Source of the DNA: Paragonimus skrjabini miyazakii
Taxonomy: Eukaryota; Platyhelminthes; Trematoda; Plagiorchiida; Troglotrematidae
NCBI GenBank assembly: GCA_014338405.1
Contig: JTDE01002857.1
Span: forward strand, 23,411 to 87,410
Reading direction: 5' to 3'
DNA length: 64,000 nucleotides
Positions within the stretch are counted from its first letter, which is position 1. Each line of letters begins with the position of its first letter. The notes under the pieces are model-generated. The model was not told where the DNA came from and did not search any database. It saw nothing but the letters and a program-made list of their open reading frames with translations. Made by a program: the position numbers and the translations under genes. Shown here piece after piece: positions 40,201 through 51,976 of the stretch.

Positions 40201-43200
40201 GATTTAGAATGATCAGAATGAAGAGGATAAAGAGAATTGAGCATCATTTTAAATGCCATTGAGTTGTGTATTTTAAACTTTTAAAACATTATAAAGTCAA
40301 TCAAAATGCAAAGAAGAGAACAGATTAGTCTTTTATAGATTTAGAAAGAAGGATGACAAAGAAAACCGACCAGAAAATAAATTAACTACAAGTGGGGTAC
40401 GAGTGTATTTAAGAAACGCGGGGTATGGCTCTTCTGAGTCGACAAAACTTGAGATACGACACAGTAAATGTTAATCATCTCACTTTGGTTAAAGCTTTGT
40501 TAGTATAAAGAGACTATGTCAAGTTGAGATTCAACTTTACATAATTACCAAATATACTGAAACCCATGAATAAACTTGCCTTCAATTTATAGCTAAGAAT
40601 AATTAGTAGAAAGCTTCAGACAGGTTGTTACTGTAAGAGGGGAAAATAAACCACTGATATATTTGTACGATAAAAGCATGTGTCATAACAACCAGCTGTT
40701 GTACAGGATAAGGAATGGAATAGTTTTGAATGCTGGTCGTCAAATACACCATCTTCGTACTTTAACGAAAAACCGATCTTCGGAAATAAGCGTGAAGCTA
40801 ATATAGAGGTAAAAGAACAATGAAGAGAGAATCGCGACTCGACAAACACAAGCCGTAATTAGTGTTGATTATTGTTAACCAATTATATGAACGAGCAGAC
40901 TGACAGCAATTCAGAAAATAATCAGTTGAGAAGATAACAAAATTTTTCTACTGATCCACTTGAAAGGAATGTCACAGTCGAGTAGGAAGAAAGAAACTCT
41001 CCTACGTTTAATATTCAGGAGTGACTAAATTGGTGGGGCAAGACAGACTAACTCAACAACAGGAGACAATTTACATACAGACGAAAAACAGACAAACGTG
41101 TTCCAAAACTATGATTTAACCCTTCAGTATTGCAAACGATTTTTCGTATATGGCGGATGACACCACTTAGTTACTTCATCACTCTCAGATTTCGCATTAG
41201 CTTTTGTTACCCAGCCACCTCTGAAGGTAAACAGCAGTAAGGCAACGTAATTCATTTCTGAATGCTAGTTCTAAATAATTACACTTCCTCGTGTCACTTC
41301 GCATGACATGCGCGTTCTTTTGTTCTACGAATTTTTTTGGGATGATAAATTGGACAATTGTCCCGATGCACAAACTGTATCTCGTAAGATCAACTAATGT
41401 AAAAACAGAAGTCCAAATAAATAATCAGTTGGTCACATGCGGTAGAAAGATCAAGATAGAAAAATGAAGCGAATTCTGTTTTAGAAATTATACCCGCTAG
41501 TCTGCGGAGATTTTCAAGGAAACACTGTCGTTATTTACCGCGTGATCCAAGAAAGGAATTAACTATTAATGATGAGTTTCACTCTAAATAATGGAGGAAG
41601 GCCTTGCAATTACGTGTTCTGAAGTAATCATTGGTAACCACTTGCTAACAATTTGTAGGTTATTTAAAGAAGTTATATCAAGTTCGGCCAATATTCTATT
41701 GGAAATATAATGTTTCTTATACCGAGTTTAGTAAACAAGCAAGTATTAAGCCGATTAGAGTCAAATTAGCGTGAAAATGTTCACAAATGTGGTTTACATT
41801 TTTTAGAATGAAAATAAATTACATTCACTTGCGTGATCCTGAAAGGACCGCTTGGTTTGTTTTTTGTGGGACCGTTCACCTTGGGGGATTATCATTTTTC
41901 CAAAATGTTAGAGCAATCTTAAGTTTTGTGTCATAGAACTTATACAGTAAGTACTGGTGAATTGCCATACAGGTTTCAAAGTATACACATAGTTAGAATT
42001 GCGTAAGCATGGTAAAACTATTTCTTCTGATGATACAACCATCGTAGTCATGTTCTGACATGTCCAAGACACACAAATCACAAGTCGGCACAAGCAGCTT
42101 TACACCTAATCATACAGGCATTGATTTAACTCATATGATATACACATTCCCTGTCAACGACTTAACAGAACTGCGAAATTGGATTTGAGCCTGGCGGAAA
42201 TCGATAGTGTTTTCTGTAGTCTTGTACACGTCCCTGAGCCCGGTAGTTATCTTTGTTCACGCTAGTTAATTTACTAGGCAACCTAGTGCAACCTTCTCAG
42301 AAATATTGCTACATCTGAACTTTGATTCCCCAGGCCTACTTCACTTAGTATCTGAGACGACCTATCTATAATTATGTTGAAAGCCAACAGTATCAACAAC
42401 AATGCATACGCAACCAGTAAATGAGAAATCGATTTCTGGTTGCAGATTGATTATGTCCAGAGTGAAGTGTTGAATATCAAAGTGGATATATATTACAAAC
42501 ATACTGTCGAGTTGCAAGTCAGAGTGAAACCATACGAACCAGAGAGCTGTCCCTGGAGTTTTACCGTTCGTATGCACTTTACGGACAAATTATTCGAGCG
42601 TTTACGACCCTCATTCTACTGAATTCAACAATTGGACAATGTGAACCAAAAGGACTTCCGTTTGAGGGAGTTATAACATCTACAGTGAATTACATTAGAA
42701 TGGATAGTCTGTGTTACGTCATCAATTGTTCACATCGGATGTCATGTCATTGAATTTGGGGCTTGACAAAAGGTTTCCGGGAATTATAGACAATATGCGA
42801 GTATTCCTAATGCATGACCTAGCTCTTCATATTTCCATGGCTGAAACGAGTGAAGTGCCGAGAAGCCCATCGTCTAATTTCATTGAGACTCATTTGTTAA
42901 TGTCGTTCGATGTATGCAAGTGAACTCAAACATCGGTTAATAAAGTGTATCCAATATCTACCGAATTCAGCTGAGAGTTGTTGCAACCGTGAATAGGACT
43001 TTCCAGTTATTGTCTTAGTCCCATTCAGACGTTTTCTGCCCAGTCCCTCTGGAGAAGAAGCTTAAAATTTGGTTTGTGCTCTTGTCGAAGTCTATAGATA
43101 TTACGTATACTTGCCCTACATCGTGTTGAACCACAATGCAAGTTCCTTTGATACAATCATTTTGACCACCCTGTCATTGGTTTCACAATAAATATGACCA

Positions 43201-45569
43201 AACTATCATGCACAAATGCGCAGGGCAGCCAGCTTTTGAGAAAGGCCCAGATTGATCAACTACTTCTTGTGAGGACATCATAACCTTCCCGTTGCGTCCG
43301 AGTGTTTCACTCAAGTTAAGTTCAATAACTTTATTTGGTCGGAACATCTTCGGTTCAAGGGTATGCACCCGTGATAAGCTTTGACAAGGCCTAATCATGA
43401 ATCTAAGGCATTGCTCCACAACAGTAAGTCAAAAGCATTCACTTGAACGAAGAGCTTGGGGCTAATTGTGGTCAGTGTTTAAGTCCTACCAGTCAAATCA
43501 TCAACTACTCTCTAATTCTTGCGATGTTTTTTGCTAACTCTTCAAAACTAAGTCGAATGTTGGTAGTCACTTGGATGGAGCCACTGGACGTTGCAGATCG
43601 GTTGCGACATTTCTTTGAATTGGGCACATGTTCAGTTAACCAATCGAAACGGTTAAGAAATTCAATTCAGTTCGATCCAGAGGAGTTATAACTTGAACTG
43701 GTATGTTCACATTCTTGCATCTGTGAAATTATGAATTTCAGCATGTAGCAGCAAATGAAGGGGATTATACTTCCTCTTACTCACGTGGAATAGCAGGAGT
43801 GTTTAGTGGCACCGTGTTTAGAAATGTGCAGTGGTTATTGGGTCTCGCAAACATAAAATCACTGGCGTCACACCCAGAAATCAACCTAACATTTCTTTCA
43901 TTTTGTAGTTTGAAGTCAATCTTGCTTACACATAGAAGTGAAAGTTTCCAGTGGTCTGATTCACTGATAAACTCATAGCTTCAGTGTGATGGCCCTCGAT
44001 GGTTATTATCGATTCTGGCACCTGAATATCGGAAACCGTTTTAGCCAACCCAGTAGTACGCCTAACAGGTTTTGTCAACGTTTACCAACAACTTGCTCTT
44101 GTTGTAATTTTCAGTGTTGTTGTTCCCTTTTCCACAAAATTGTTATTTCCTCAGACCCAAGGGGACTTTGTTACATCAACCAATGAACATTGTCTAATTA
44201 GTCATAAGAAGAATACTGCCAAATACATTATTGAACTAAAAAGAGGAAAAATTGGTTTTTGGCGCTCGACTTACACAAACCATGCATGTGCAGTACACAT
44301 GAGTAGAGAAACCAGAAGACGGCAATGCATGAGTTATTCTGGCTGTTGTGTACATGCTATACAACCATAGAAATAAAAGCAAGCCTTAACCAAGTAAAAA
44401 AGAAGAAGGAAAAGAAGGGCAGGAAATGCTGGAACCTAATTACAAAACCAGCTATGTTAGTATTGAAATATTCGGTGTCAAGGCGTTTACACCTTAAAAA
44501 TAAAATTATACGCATCTTGAGCCAATTAGCATCGGTCATCCGATTTGGCCTTGACAAGGAGAGGATTGTGACTTGGTACTTTCAACCTGTTGTACATTCA
44601 CGCGTAAACCTTCCCTTCACAACGTCCAATTCCCAACTGATATTTGCCGTAGGTTATTTATTTTCCGATTACAGTTTTTCACACAAAACGGCAATATCTC
44701 TCATTACACAACCTGGGTGGGAAGTTTGACAACAAATGACCGGTGCAATTAGTCTTAATTTGCCCTGAAAAGCGTATTGTTTTTCTCAAAAGTCAACATA
44801 CAGTCCGGCACAGGGCTACACTGGCAGATGAAAGGATCATCACCCTAAAATGTCCATTATTCCGATCACATAGTAATAGTCGTACATAGTCTGTTGGTAA
44901 ACCCCTATGATCAAAGTGGTGACGACACCATCTAGAAAAATAAACTCACTCTTACCAGTTAACCAGTAGTATCCCATGATTGGATCTATCAACCATCACT
45001 ACTCACCGTTTTGGTCATGTTTATACGATCAACGCATCAATCACCTCTGAGTCTGTCCACGTTTGTCCTTCCACATAACTTTCTGCGGCAAAGTCGTGAC
45101 TCATTAGCCGGGCTACTACATTCCATTCGATCGCATAATGTTGGCTCTTGATTATCAGTCTGTAAAACTTGGTGGAATTTTGCACAGTCATGTAATGTTG
45201 TGACTGACTTGGTAAGTGGTATAGCACAAGGAATACCCCACTTCTTGGTTTCGTGGAAAAACCAATGACAACGGTAATCTCACTCCAGGTGAGTGGATAT
45301 TCATTTGAGACACATGCAAAAGTGCACCAGATTGCAAACGAAAGTTGTGCTGTTAACATGTCAGGACGAAGTCAATTTACATTGCTCAGCATTCGTTCAA
45401 CGGAACTGTTCATTGCAACGGTAGAACGAATAATCCAGCAGTTGATAAACATGTGATAACTTTTTATATTCTATTCGAATGCAGATACTGAGATCAACGC
45501 TTCTGTGATCAATCAGCTTGCCACTTGTTATAAATCATGATGTGATTTAAATTGTCTTGTTTTGTTTAG
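37235..45569. other. Unassigned DNA, probably partly intron of the LITAF-domain gene
   Basis: No coding segment recognised. Because the exon at 45570 is a downstream exon of a plus-strand gene, the DNA immediately upstream must be intronic, though how far is unknown. I searched this stretch for the N-terminal C-P-x-C half of a LITAF domain and did not find a convincing one. CGQC at about 43455 lacks the proline and the surrounding pattern. Confidence 0.45.
38339..38383. repeat. Short tandem repeat of C/T-TTTTTAAAAA units
   Basis: Three to four imperfect copies of a CTTTTTAAAAA-like unit, each internally self-complementary (TTTTTAAAAA). Probably low-complexity expansion. Confidence 0.8.
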
Positions 45570-45678
45570 TGGTGTCCTCGGTTGTTGCCTAATCCCATTC
45601 TTTGTGGACACGTGCAAGGATGCTCGACATTCCTGTCCAGTCTGTAACACGGAACTTGGAACGTACAAGCGGATCTAG
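45570..45678 (+). CDS. LITAF-domain protein, C-terminal exon
   Basis: A short terminal exon of a host gene. A pyrimidine-rich acceptor (TTGTCTTGTTTTGTTTAG) ends at 45569. One base completes a split codon, and 35 codons follow to TAG at 45676-45678. The peptide contains GCCLIPFFVDTCKD, the end of the membrane-associated hydrophobic helix, then HSCPVCNTELGTYKR. The latter is the signature H-x-C-P-x-C-x-x-x-L-G-x-Y ending of LITAF/CDIP1-type domains. In the family two C-x-x-C knuckles bind one zinc ion, and the hydrophobic segment anchors the protein to the cytosolic face of endosomal or lysosomal membranes. Only the C-terminal knuckle is here; the N-terminal one must be in an upstream exon I could not locate. 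No frame disruption is seen, so this could be a functional gene. Confidence 0.88.
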
Positions 45679-45802
45679 CTCGGTCGACAAACTCCCCGGT
45701 GATTGGAAGTCTTTATTTATTTCTTGGTTTCACATTCCGCCACGTTATGCTTCTTTGTAAAAATGGGAATACGTTGTCATCGTTTTGGACGTTCACCCTG
45801 TG

Positions 45803-45808
45803 AATAAA
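45803..45808 (+). promoter_or_regulatory. Polyadenylation signal of the LITAF-domain gene
   Basis: AATAAA lies 125 bases after the stop codon of the LITAF exon on the same strand, giving a short 3' UTR of about 150 bases. This placement supports the exon as the last of its gene. Confidence 0.6.
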
Positions 45809-46255
45809 CTCACCATTAATCACACTAATCTATTATAACCCATCATGTTTCGTGCGCAGTTTTTCTACCGTCTGATAACTAAACCTTCTTTTCCGATGAC
45901 ATCACATCTGCAATCAATGCGCTCACCGACAGGAAGTTCGCATTGTATGAGCCAAATCATGACGAAACTTGAGTCTTCACCTCGTGTACGTGATTGCAAT
46001 CCGATTTGTCTTGCCAGAATGAAGTGTGTGGTTTTTACGACAAATATTATATATTTGGGAAGTCAATGTACACGTGAACACGCCCATCACAATAAACCAT
46101 CATTGAATTAAATGTTATGTATTTATGGTCTGTCCGTGCATACACTTTGTACTGGAAGGTTTTCACCCCTTTTTGTCTACTGTTTAGATAAATGGTGTAT
46201 CTGGGATACTATTCAAAGTAAAAACTATGGTTTTTCCCGTTTTCATGCTGTTCAG

Positions 46256-46456
46256 TCTGAGATGTCAGGTAAGATTTCCACCGGAATGAAATCGTTTGCT
46301 ATAAACAAAGATTCAGATGTGAAGCAAAAGCCGGGTTTACCAGCTAATTACGTTGAACTGTCGACGGTGCCAAAAAGTTTAGTACGGACTCTACCGCTTT
46401 TAGATAGAATGAGGCAGAAGGATAGGTTTTCCTCCCAGTGTTCCACACGGAATTGA
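46256..46456 (+). CDS. Candidate exon, possible trans-spliced gene start
   Basis: A strong acceptor-like site (TTTTTCCCGTTTTCATGCTG then TTCAG) ends at 46255. TCTGAG and then ATG follow, and the frame stays open for 65 codons to TGA at 46454-46456. The peptide begins MSGKISTGMKSFAINKDSD and includes PANYVELSTVPKSLVR and LPLLDRMRQKDR. Codon use is mixed and GC-richer than the surrounding DNA, which argues for coding. No domain is recognised. The ATG sits six bases after the AG, so a spliced-leader acceptor at a gene start is one reading; a last exon is another. A possible donor (GGATAG followed by GTTTTC) lies within the frame. It sits about 450 bases after the LITAF gene's polyadenylation signal, on the same strand. 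Confidence 0.37.
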   Translation, partial: SEMSGKISTGMKSFAINKDSDVKQKPGLPANYVELSTVPKSLVRTLPLLDRMRQKDRFSSQCSTRN

Positions 46457-47361
46457 TCACAAAACTTTGACAACACACTCATGGTTGTAACGATTAAGTG
46501 GGGAGGTTAGAAGAAAACTAAGGGAAACACAACCCTCGGAACAGTTTATCTGATTGGCTACATACCTGCATAAGTACAAGGACTTTTCTGCAAAGAGCAA
46601 ACTAATATTCGAACAGTGGTAAACTGTGACTAGTAACATGGAGGTTTCGGTACTAGCCGTAAAATCGTCTTGGCTCCCTGGTGGGTTATGAAACGTGGGT
46701 TTTGTATTGTCCCAATGTCTAGCACACAACAGTTTTAGGAAAGCCAAACATCCACGAACGTACCTATTGTAGCAAACACTAGGGGAATTTAAAGTCGCTA
46801 TCAGATGTGACCTGAGATCAGAACCGGTCTGAAAACCATTCAATGAGACCATCTTGCCAACCTGGTCCAAGTGGTAAGCATCCGCGCAGGACCGTACAAA
46901 TCGTCTACCTGCAGCCATAAAATGAGAAGGGGTTACACAGCGGTGTGCACAAGAGATGACAGACAGGTTCACTTTTTACAACAGTCGTCTGTTAAGTCTG
47001 AGGTCTATTTTTGAGGGAATAAGCAGTGCCGTGCACTCGACTGTACACAATTTCGGCTTAAGGTATCCGGCTTGGCGTTGTCGAGCCAAACTAAACTATG
47101 TTCACAAATGACAGACGATTTTTTGAAAATCACTGACATTTAGCTATAGGTTCCGTTTTGAGATAGGTATTGCAGTTCGCCGCTATTCATAAAGGACTAT
47201 CTGAAAAGCTTACCGGAATGCGAATGATAGAACCACATGCAAATGGTGTTTAGGTTATATTGTCCGAATCCCCGATTTTGTACTGACATAGGATGAACTT
47301 TACAAATTGCAAATAGGATTATGTTACTTAGGGTAGTTATGCAAAGCTACCGTCAAATGAG
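46457..47361. other. Unassigned DNA up to the assembly gap
   Basis: A 171-codon minus-strand frame fills 46457-46972. It has no recognisable domain, signal or motif, and a single frame of this length is close to what chance gives across six frames of 64 kb of AT-rich DNA. Confidence 0.5.
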
Positions 47362-47836
47362 NNNNNNNNNNNNNNNNNNNNNNNNNNNNNNNNNNNNNNN
47401 NNNNNNNNNNNNNNNNNNNNNNNNNNNNNNNNNNNNNNNNNNNNNNNNNNNNNNNNNNNNNNNNNNNNNNNNNNNNNNNNNNNNNNNNNNNNNNNNNNNN
47501 NNNNNNNNNNNNNNNNNNNNNNNNNNNNNNNNNNNNNNNNNNNNNNNNNNNNNNNNNNNNNNNNNNNNNNNNNNNNNNNNNNNNNNNNNNNNNNNNNNNN
47601 NNNNNNNNNNNNNNNNNNNNNNNNNNNNNNNNNNNNNNNNNNNNNNNNNNNNNNNNNNNNNNNNNNNNNNNNNNNNNNNNNNNNNNNNNNNNNNNNNNNN
47701 NNNNNNNNNNNNNNNNNNNNNNNNNNNNNNNNNNNNNNNNNNNNNNNNNNNNNNNNNNNNNNNNNNNNNNNNNNNNNNNNNNNNNNNNNNNNNNNNNNNN
47801 NNNNNNNNNNNNNNNNNNNNNNNNNNNNNNNNNNNN
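47362..47836. other. Assembly gap (475 N)
   Basis: A run of 475 undetermined bases. Apparent frames crossing it are artefacts. The true length may differ, since gap sizes are often estimates. Confidence 1.
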
Positions 47837-47974
47837 GTCCCGGCAGTGGCGATGATATGCACTACTGACGAGCTCTAATGAGAGCGAAACTCGAGTCTAG
47901 TGCTTCTTTTCGAAAGGGGCCAACTGGAAAGTCTATGGAGATGCGACAGCTGCGATCAATTGTGGGTGGTGTTC

Positions 47975-48170
47975 AACTTAAAATATCCACACCAACTTTA
48001 GAACGAATTAAGTCAAACAGTTTGGGCATCGTGTTTAACGTGTTGCTGATAACTGGATTGAGAATAACACAACGTTACGGGCAAGTTGTAACAGTCTACG
48101 TGTCAACCACCTCTGATGGTCTTCCTCAGGAGTGTTGTAATCGAAATCACATTAACAGTCTAACTTTGTA
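47975..48170 (+). repeat. PLE-2 family 3' end, plus-strand copy
   Basis: About 195 bp homologous to the minus-strand PLE-2 end. Aligned to the reverse complement of 19776-19890 it shares strings such as AAGTCAAACAGTTTGGGC and AGAATAACACAACGTTACG, and its tail also matches 19285-19415. The frame reads ERIKSNSLGIVFNVLLITG then LRITQRYGQVV, corresponding to the region after the GIY-YIG nuclease. Unlike the 20-kb copy it is open in this frame across the whole match. Similarity starts at about 47975, so it is 5'-truncated. The frame can be followed upstream to an ATG at 47878, but that part does not resemble the element. Confidence 0.72.
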
Positions 48171-49362
48171 TAATATTCAATGTACCTTACAAGGCAAAGA
48201 TAGTAAAAACGGTTGTTTTGTTCTTTTGTGTTTAAACATCATATTTTAGACTGTCTCCTGTGAAGCAAAAAATAACTTAATAAATGCTTATTTATACAAG
48301 TAAAATAATGATCGAATACATATCCGCTTTTAGAATAAAATTATCAGTTAATCGAATGCTTATTGTTCACTTTCCCATCGTCTCAACGGTATTATAATTA
48401 GTCCCGTATATTTTTCTTACTAAGCTTACAGGTTAGCAATTAGACTGTGAGGTAACAAGCTGGTAGTAACAACAACTCGACTCCGCCTAGCAAATGGTTA
48501 ACAATGAACTTCCGAAAATTCCCTTCACTTTTCCTAGTTTAAGATATCCACTGAAGATTGTTCACCTGTTTCTACTAACAAATAAAATATCACATACAGA
48601 TATTTTCTGCACACCCGAACCACAGGTATGGTCAGATTTCGCTGAAATGAGTTATCAATTTATCTTAAATGGAAGTATCGTTTATGCATAGTTCGAATCC
48701 AGATAATTCTACACACCATTACTGGACACTTCAGGTATATTATCCCTTTATTTGGCAACGGTAGTTTATTCTTGTCACTTTACACTGAAAATCTGATGTG
48801 AATGTTTGCCACTGATTGTAGCTCTTTAGTACGTTCAAATCATCCCTGCGGATACAATGATTCTGCAGAAATGGTTGTGAAATAAATATCGGCCATGAAT
48901 GCCAGTCACGTCGTTCAGTGGTCGCTTTCCTGTCTTCTCTTCAGTTCCACATAATCAATGCTAGGACCACATGGATTCCATTGCCAATTGCGGTTCGCAT
49001 ATGCTTGAAAGTCATAGCATTCTAGTTTGCCTCAAAGAGGCAGTTGTGCAGTGTTAGTAAAAATAATCCACGCCGGTATTCTGTTTACCGTTAAGGTACC
49101 CTTGAAGCAGTGACTTGCCTGGCTGTACCCCAGTTTTCTTTCCAACACTGGCCTTTGAAATCTCTGTCCGTTTAATTGAATAGAGTTTGAGCACTTCAGT
49201 TTTGTGATGCTGGACAACAAATCATAACCAACTAATGAACAATAAATGTCACGAAGCAGAATGCCTTTTAAAAGATATTTAAAGCGAAATTAATGTAGTA
49301 GTTCAAAGTAAAAAGCAAAGTCAATAGTTGCCGTTCATTGTGCACGGGTGAATTGAACTAAC
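48171..49362. other. Unassigned DNA
   Basis: No gene or element recognised; only short frames. Confidence 0.5.
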
Positions 49363-49545
49363 CTCTGGATGTGTACAAAAATTGTACTGTTCTCAGGTAT
49401 GACACTGAAACATATTTCAGACTTCCAGAGGATACTTCTGAAAGTGGAATCATTCAGCTTGGTTTCGACTGGAGTGATAACTTTGCCCCGGTCAGCTCTA
49501 GCTTTTGCAGCATCCGTTTTGATTCGCATCAACATATAACCATAA
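49363..49545 (-). CDS. Candidate internal exon, unknown protein
   Basis: On the minus strand a 183-base open stretch is bounded by a pyrimidine-rich acceptor (TTTTCTATCAGCTTTTTAG) and a good donor (CATCCAGAG followed by GTTAGT). It contributes one base, 60 codons and two bases. The peptide is charged and protein-like: DAAKARADRGKVITPVETK, then LNDSTFRSILWKSEICF and VIPENSTIFVHIQ. I do not recognise the family. Plus-strand frames over the same bases are also open (49371-49709), which is a reason for caution. No other exon of such a gene could be linked. Confidence 0.35.
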
Positions 49546-50249
49546 CTAAAAAGCTGATAGAAAACCATACCTCTTTTAGGAAAGAGAATAAAATTATCGG
49601 TTTCTATCCCTGGAATTTTGTTAGCGTGAGTCACTTTAATTCACACAATTATTGGAGCAGCGACAGAAATTTCCCAAACCTTGAAACCGATATGATCATA
49701 CGAATGTAGAGTGGAACACGAAGCAAGCAATGGGTGTGTACTAACGTGCACCTAGGCAAACCTATATTTAGCCGTAAGAATTCAGAGATTACCTGGATGG
49801 TTAGGAACCCTGTATGAAAATAAATGACAAAGATGCGGAACGTTCCTTTCACGTGTACGTCAGAATTTGTATTTCGTTTTAAAACAGGATAAAGAATATG
49901 AAGAGCGCTGTCTGATAAAACAGACTGTATGACGAAGAAGCTCCCCTACCATGCCCCTACAGGTAACCATGTCCTCATGATTATTCAAAAATTCCTCGAT
50001 TCCCCTTGGCCTGTTTGTGGTTTTCACCAACATTATTTTGCCACCTTCTGATTGATCACCCGCTTACAATCAAACCTGTCCGCCTTCCGTTGAATAACAC
50101 TTTGTGCTTGACTGGCCACTGGTCAGCTGTGCTTATCTGCTTTCCTCCCTTGTGAGGGAATCCAGAGGTTTTGAACTAAGTGCCCATGATCGCCTCGTGA
50201 GGTGTTCGTTTAGACATTACGGAACGCAACATCTTCTTCATTGGCTTTG

Positions 50250-50269
50250 GATATATATATATATATATC
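50250..50269. repeat. AT microsatellite
   Basis: Ten AT units; simple sequence only. Confidence 0.95.
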
Positions 50270-51864
50270 TGTTGAAAGTTTTACCGTATTTCATGGTTGG
50301 TTCTACTTAGACTCAGAAAGTAAATGAGCCAAGTCTGCATCGATTCATCACACTTACACAGAGCAAAACCTACGTCAATACCTATTGCCAATTTGAGCGT
50401 TGGCGGGGACTTTCAGCTCACTTTACCTACTACTTCCGTTAGTTGTAATACTTAACCACAAGCCTTTTAGAGTCCATAAAAACAACGAAGGATAACTGGA
50501 GTCAGGTACTGGCAATCAGTCAAGCTACACGTGTCATGTGTCTCAATGACATTTAGGTGTGGAGTGCGCATTGCAAAAAACCTGAATTGGAAGCAACAGA
50601 ATGGACACAGTGACAAACGGAGTAGAAGTGTGAAGAAACAAACATGCAACATGAACAGTAGTGAAAGCTGGATGCAACAATGCATTTGCTTGTATTGCCG
50701 TGATTATGGGTTGGTGCGGTTTCAAGTGTTATTGATTGAGTGGCATTCCACTATTTTGCAAGGCGGATCAAGTAAGCCTCCATAAGTATGGCGTCAATTA
50801 GGTGCTCAGTTATTTCTTGAAGTGATGACGGTATTACTCAAGCTCCACATACTTCTTTCTCGTAGATTTTCAGAATGGTAATGTGTTGCTTATAAGTAGT
50901 GTTGTAAATCTTATTAGTGAACTGAAAACTATTTGCGAAAAGGCTACGCTTCATTTGAATTCAAACCAGCCGCAGAAACAGTACATGCAAACACCATAAG
51001 CGCCCTACTAGATGAGTTAGAAAGCCACTTCAAAATCAGTCACTCCGTCGAACCACTTAGTGCATGCCATAGGACCCCATATGTTGGACGGATAAGTGAG
51101 TCTGAATATGCCATTTCCGAGCTGCCGGTATCGTATCGTACTTCAGCTGGTGAAAGGCTTGTCGCGTTCAGGCATGTTGTTCTGTAGTTAGCTCAAATCC
51201 AGCAGAGGCCGAGATTTCGTGCACTCGGTTCTTCTCCACACTGTGGAATATCGCCGAATTAAACGAGAGGCCTAACGTGTTAGACATGCAAGCCAAAACA
51301 AGTGTTATTCAGCTGTGGTAGCAATTGTAAAAATTGTTTATTACAACTGAACGTGTTTACCGACAAAAAACATAAAACATTACTTATTAATGGCACCAGA
51401 CATTACTACTGTATTAGTGCTGATGGATATGACTAATTCCCGTTTGATGAAGATGATCTATACTAAAGTTTGTTCGCATCTGGGCTAGTCATAAATAATG
51501 ATACCCTAACTGTCAGTAAGCGATATTCACATCGTCAGATTACCTCAATATGAGACAGTGATTCTTTAGTTACCCCCAGTCTGAGAACTTAACGGTCACC
51601 ATCTGCTTGGACTGTCTTCAGTCGACCTTCAAACCTTTTGAAAAATAACTACACTTTACACTAAACCAAGTGGCCAGTAGAAGGCAAGTTACGGAAAAAC
51701 TCAGCTATCAGTCTGATCACATGAAATCCTGTACCAATGCAATCAACATAGGTTAGTTATGCCTTCGATCGGCGCACGTAATACAAATCTCATTCATCAC
51801 ACAGTATCCGTGCGCTAGCTGACTTCGAACGTATACAATGTGAACAGTTGGTTTATGTTTTTCA

Positions 51865-51889
51865 CTATATATATATATATATGTATATG
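51865..51889. repeat. TA microsatellite
   Basis: TA run passing into TATGTATATG, directly before the 85-bp inverted repeat. Confidence 0.95.
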
Positions 51890-51891
51890 TT

Positions 51892-51976
51892 CACTACCCA
51901 GTGTTTGCCCTTTTAATACCTTAAATATGTATATATGTATATATTTGAAGTGTTTAAAAAGGGGCACTGAGTAGTG
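51892..51976. repeat. Imperfect 85-bp inverted repeat beside a TA microsatellite
   Basis: The left arm begins CACTACCCAGTGTTTGCCC and the right arm ends GGGGCACTGAGTAGTG, which is complementary to it with small indels. The pairing continues inward through TTTTAATACCTTAAATATG against TATTTGAAGTGTTTAAAAA. The arms are about 42 bp with almost no loop. This could be a small MITE-like element or a hairpin associated with TA-repeat insertion. Confidence 0.8.

Noticed and set aside
43440..43691. CGQC near 43455 as the missing N-terminal knuckle of the LITAF domain
   Set aside because: It lacks the conserved proline and the T-x-x-x-Y/G pattern after the knuckle, and no donor site fits.
45253..45456. 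Plus-strand frame with MTTVISLQ and a GTGAGT donor just upstream of the LITAF exon
   Set aside because: MTTVIS recalls the LITAF N-terminal half, but no C-x-x-C precedes it in that frame.
46457..46972. 171-codon minus-strand open frame
   Set aside because: No motif, domain or splice support. Across six frames of 64 kb of AT-rich DNA, one frame of this length is close to chance expectation by rough estimate.
47321..47878. Frames of 170-185 codons crossing the N run
   Set aside because: Artefacts of undetermined bases.
50933..51187. Possible Ty1/copia RT fragment (ISALLDELESHFKIS)
   Set aside because: The resemblance is limited to one helix. The Y-V-D-D motif that should precede it is absent in every frame.
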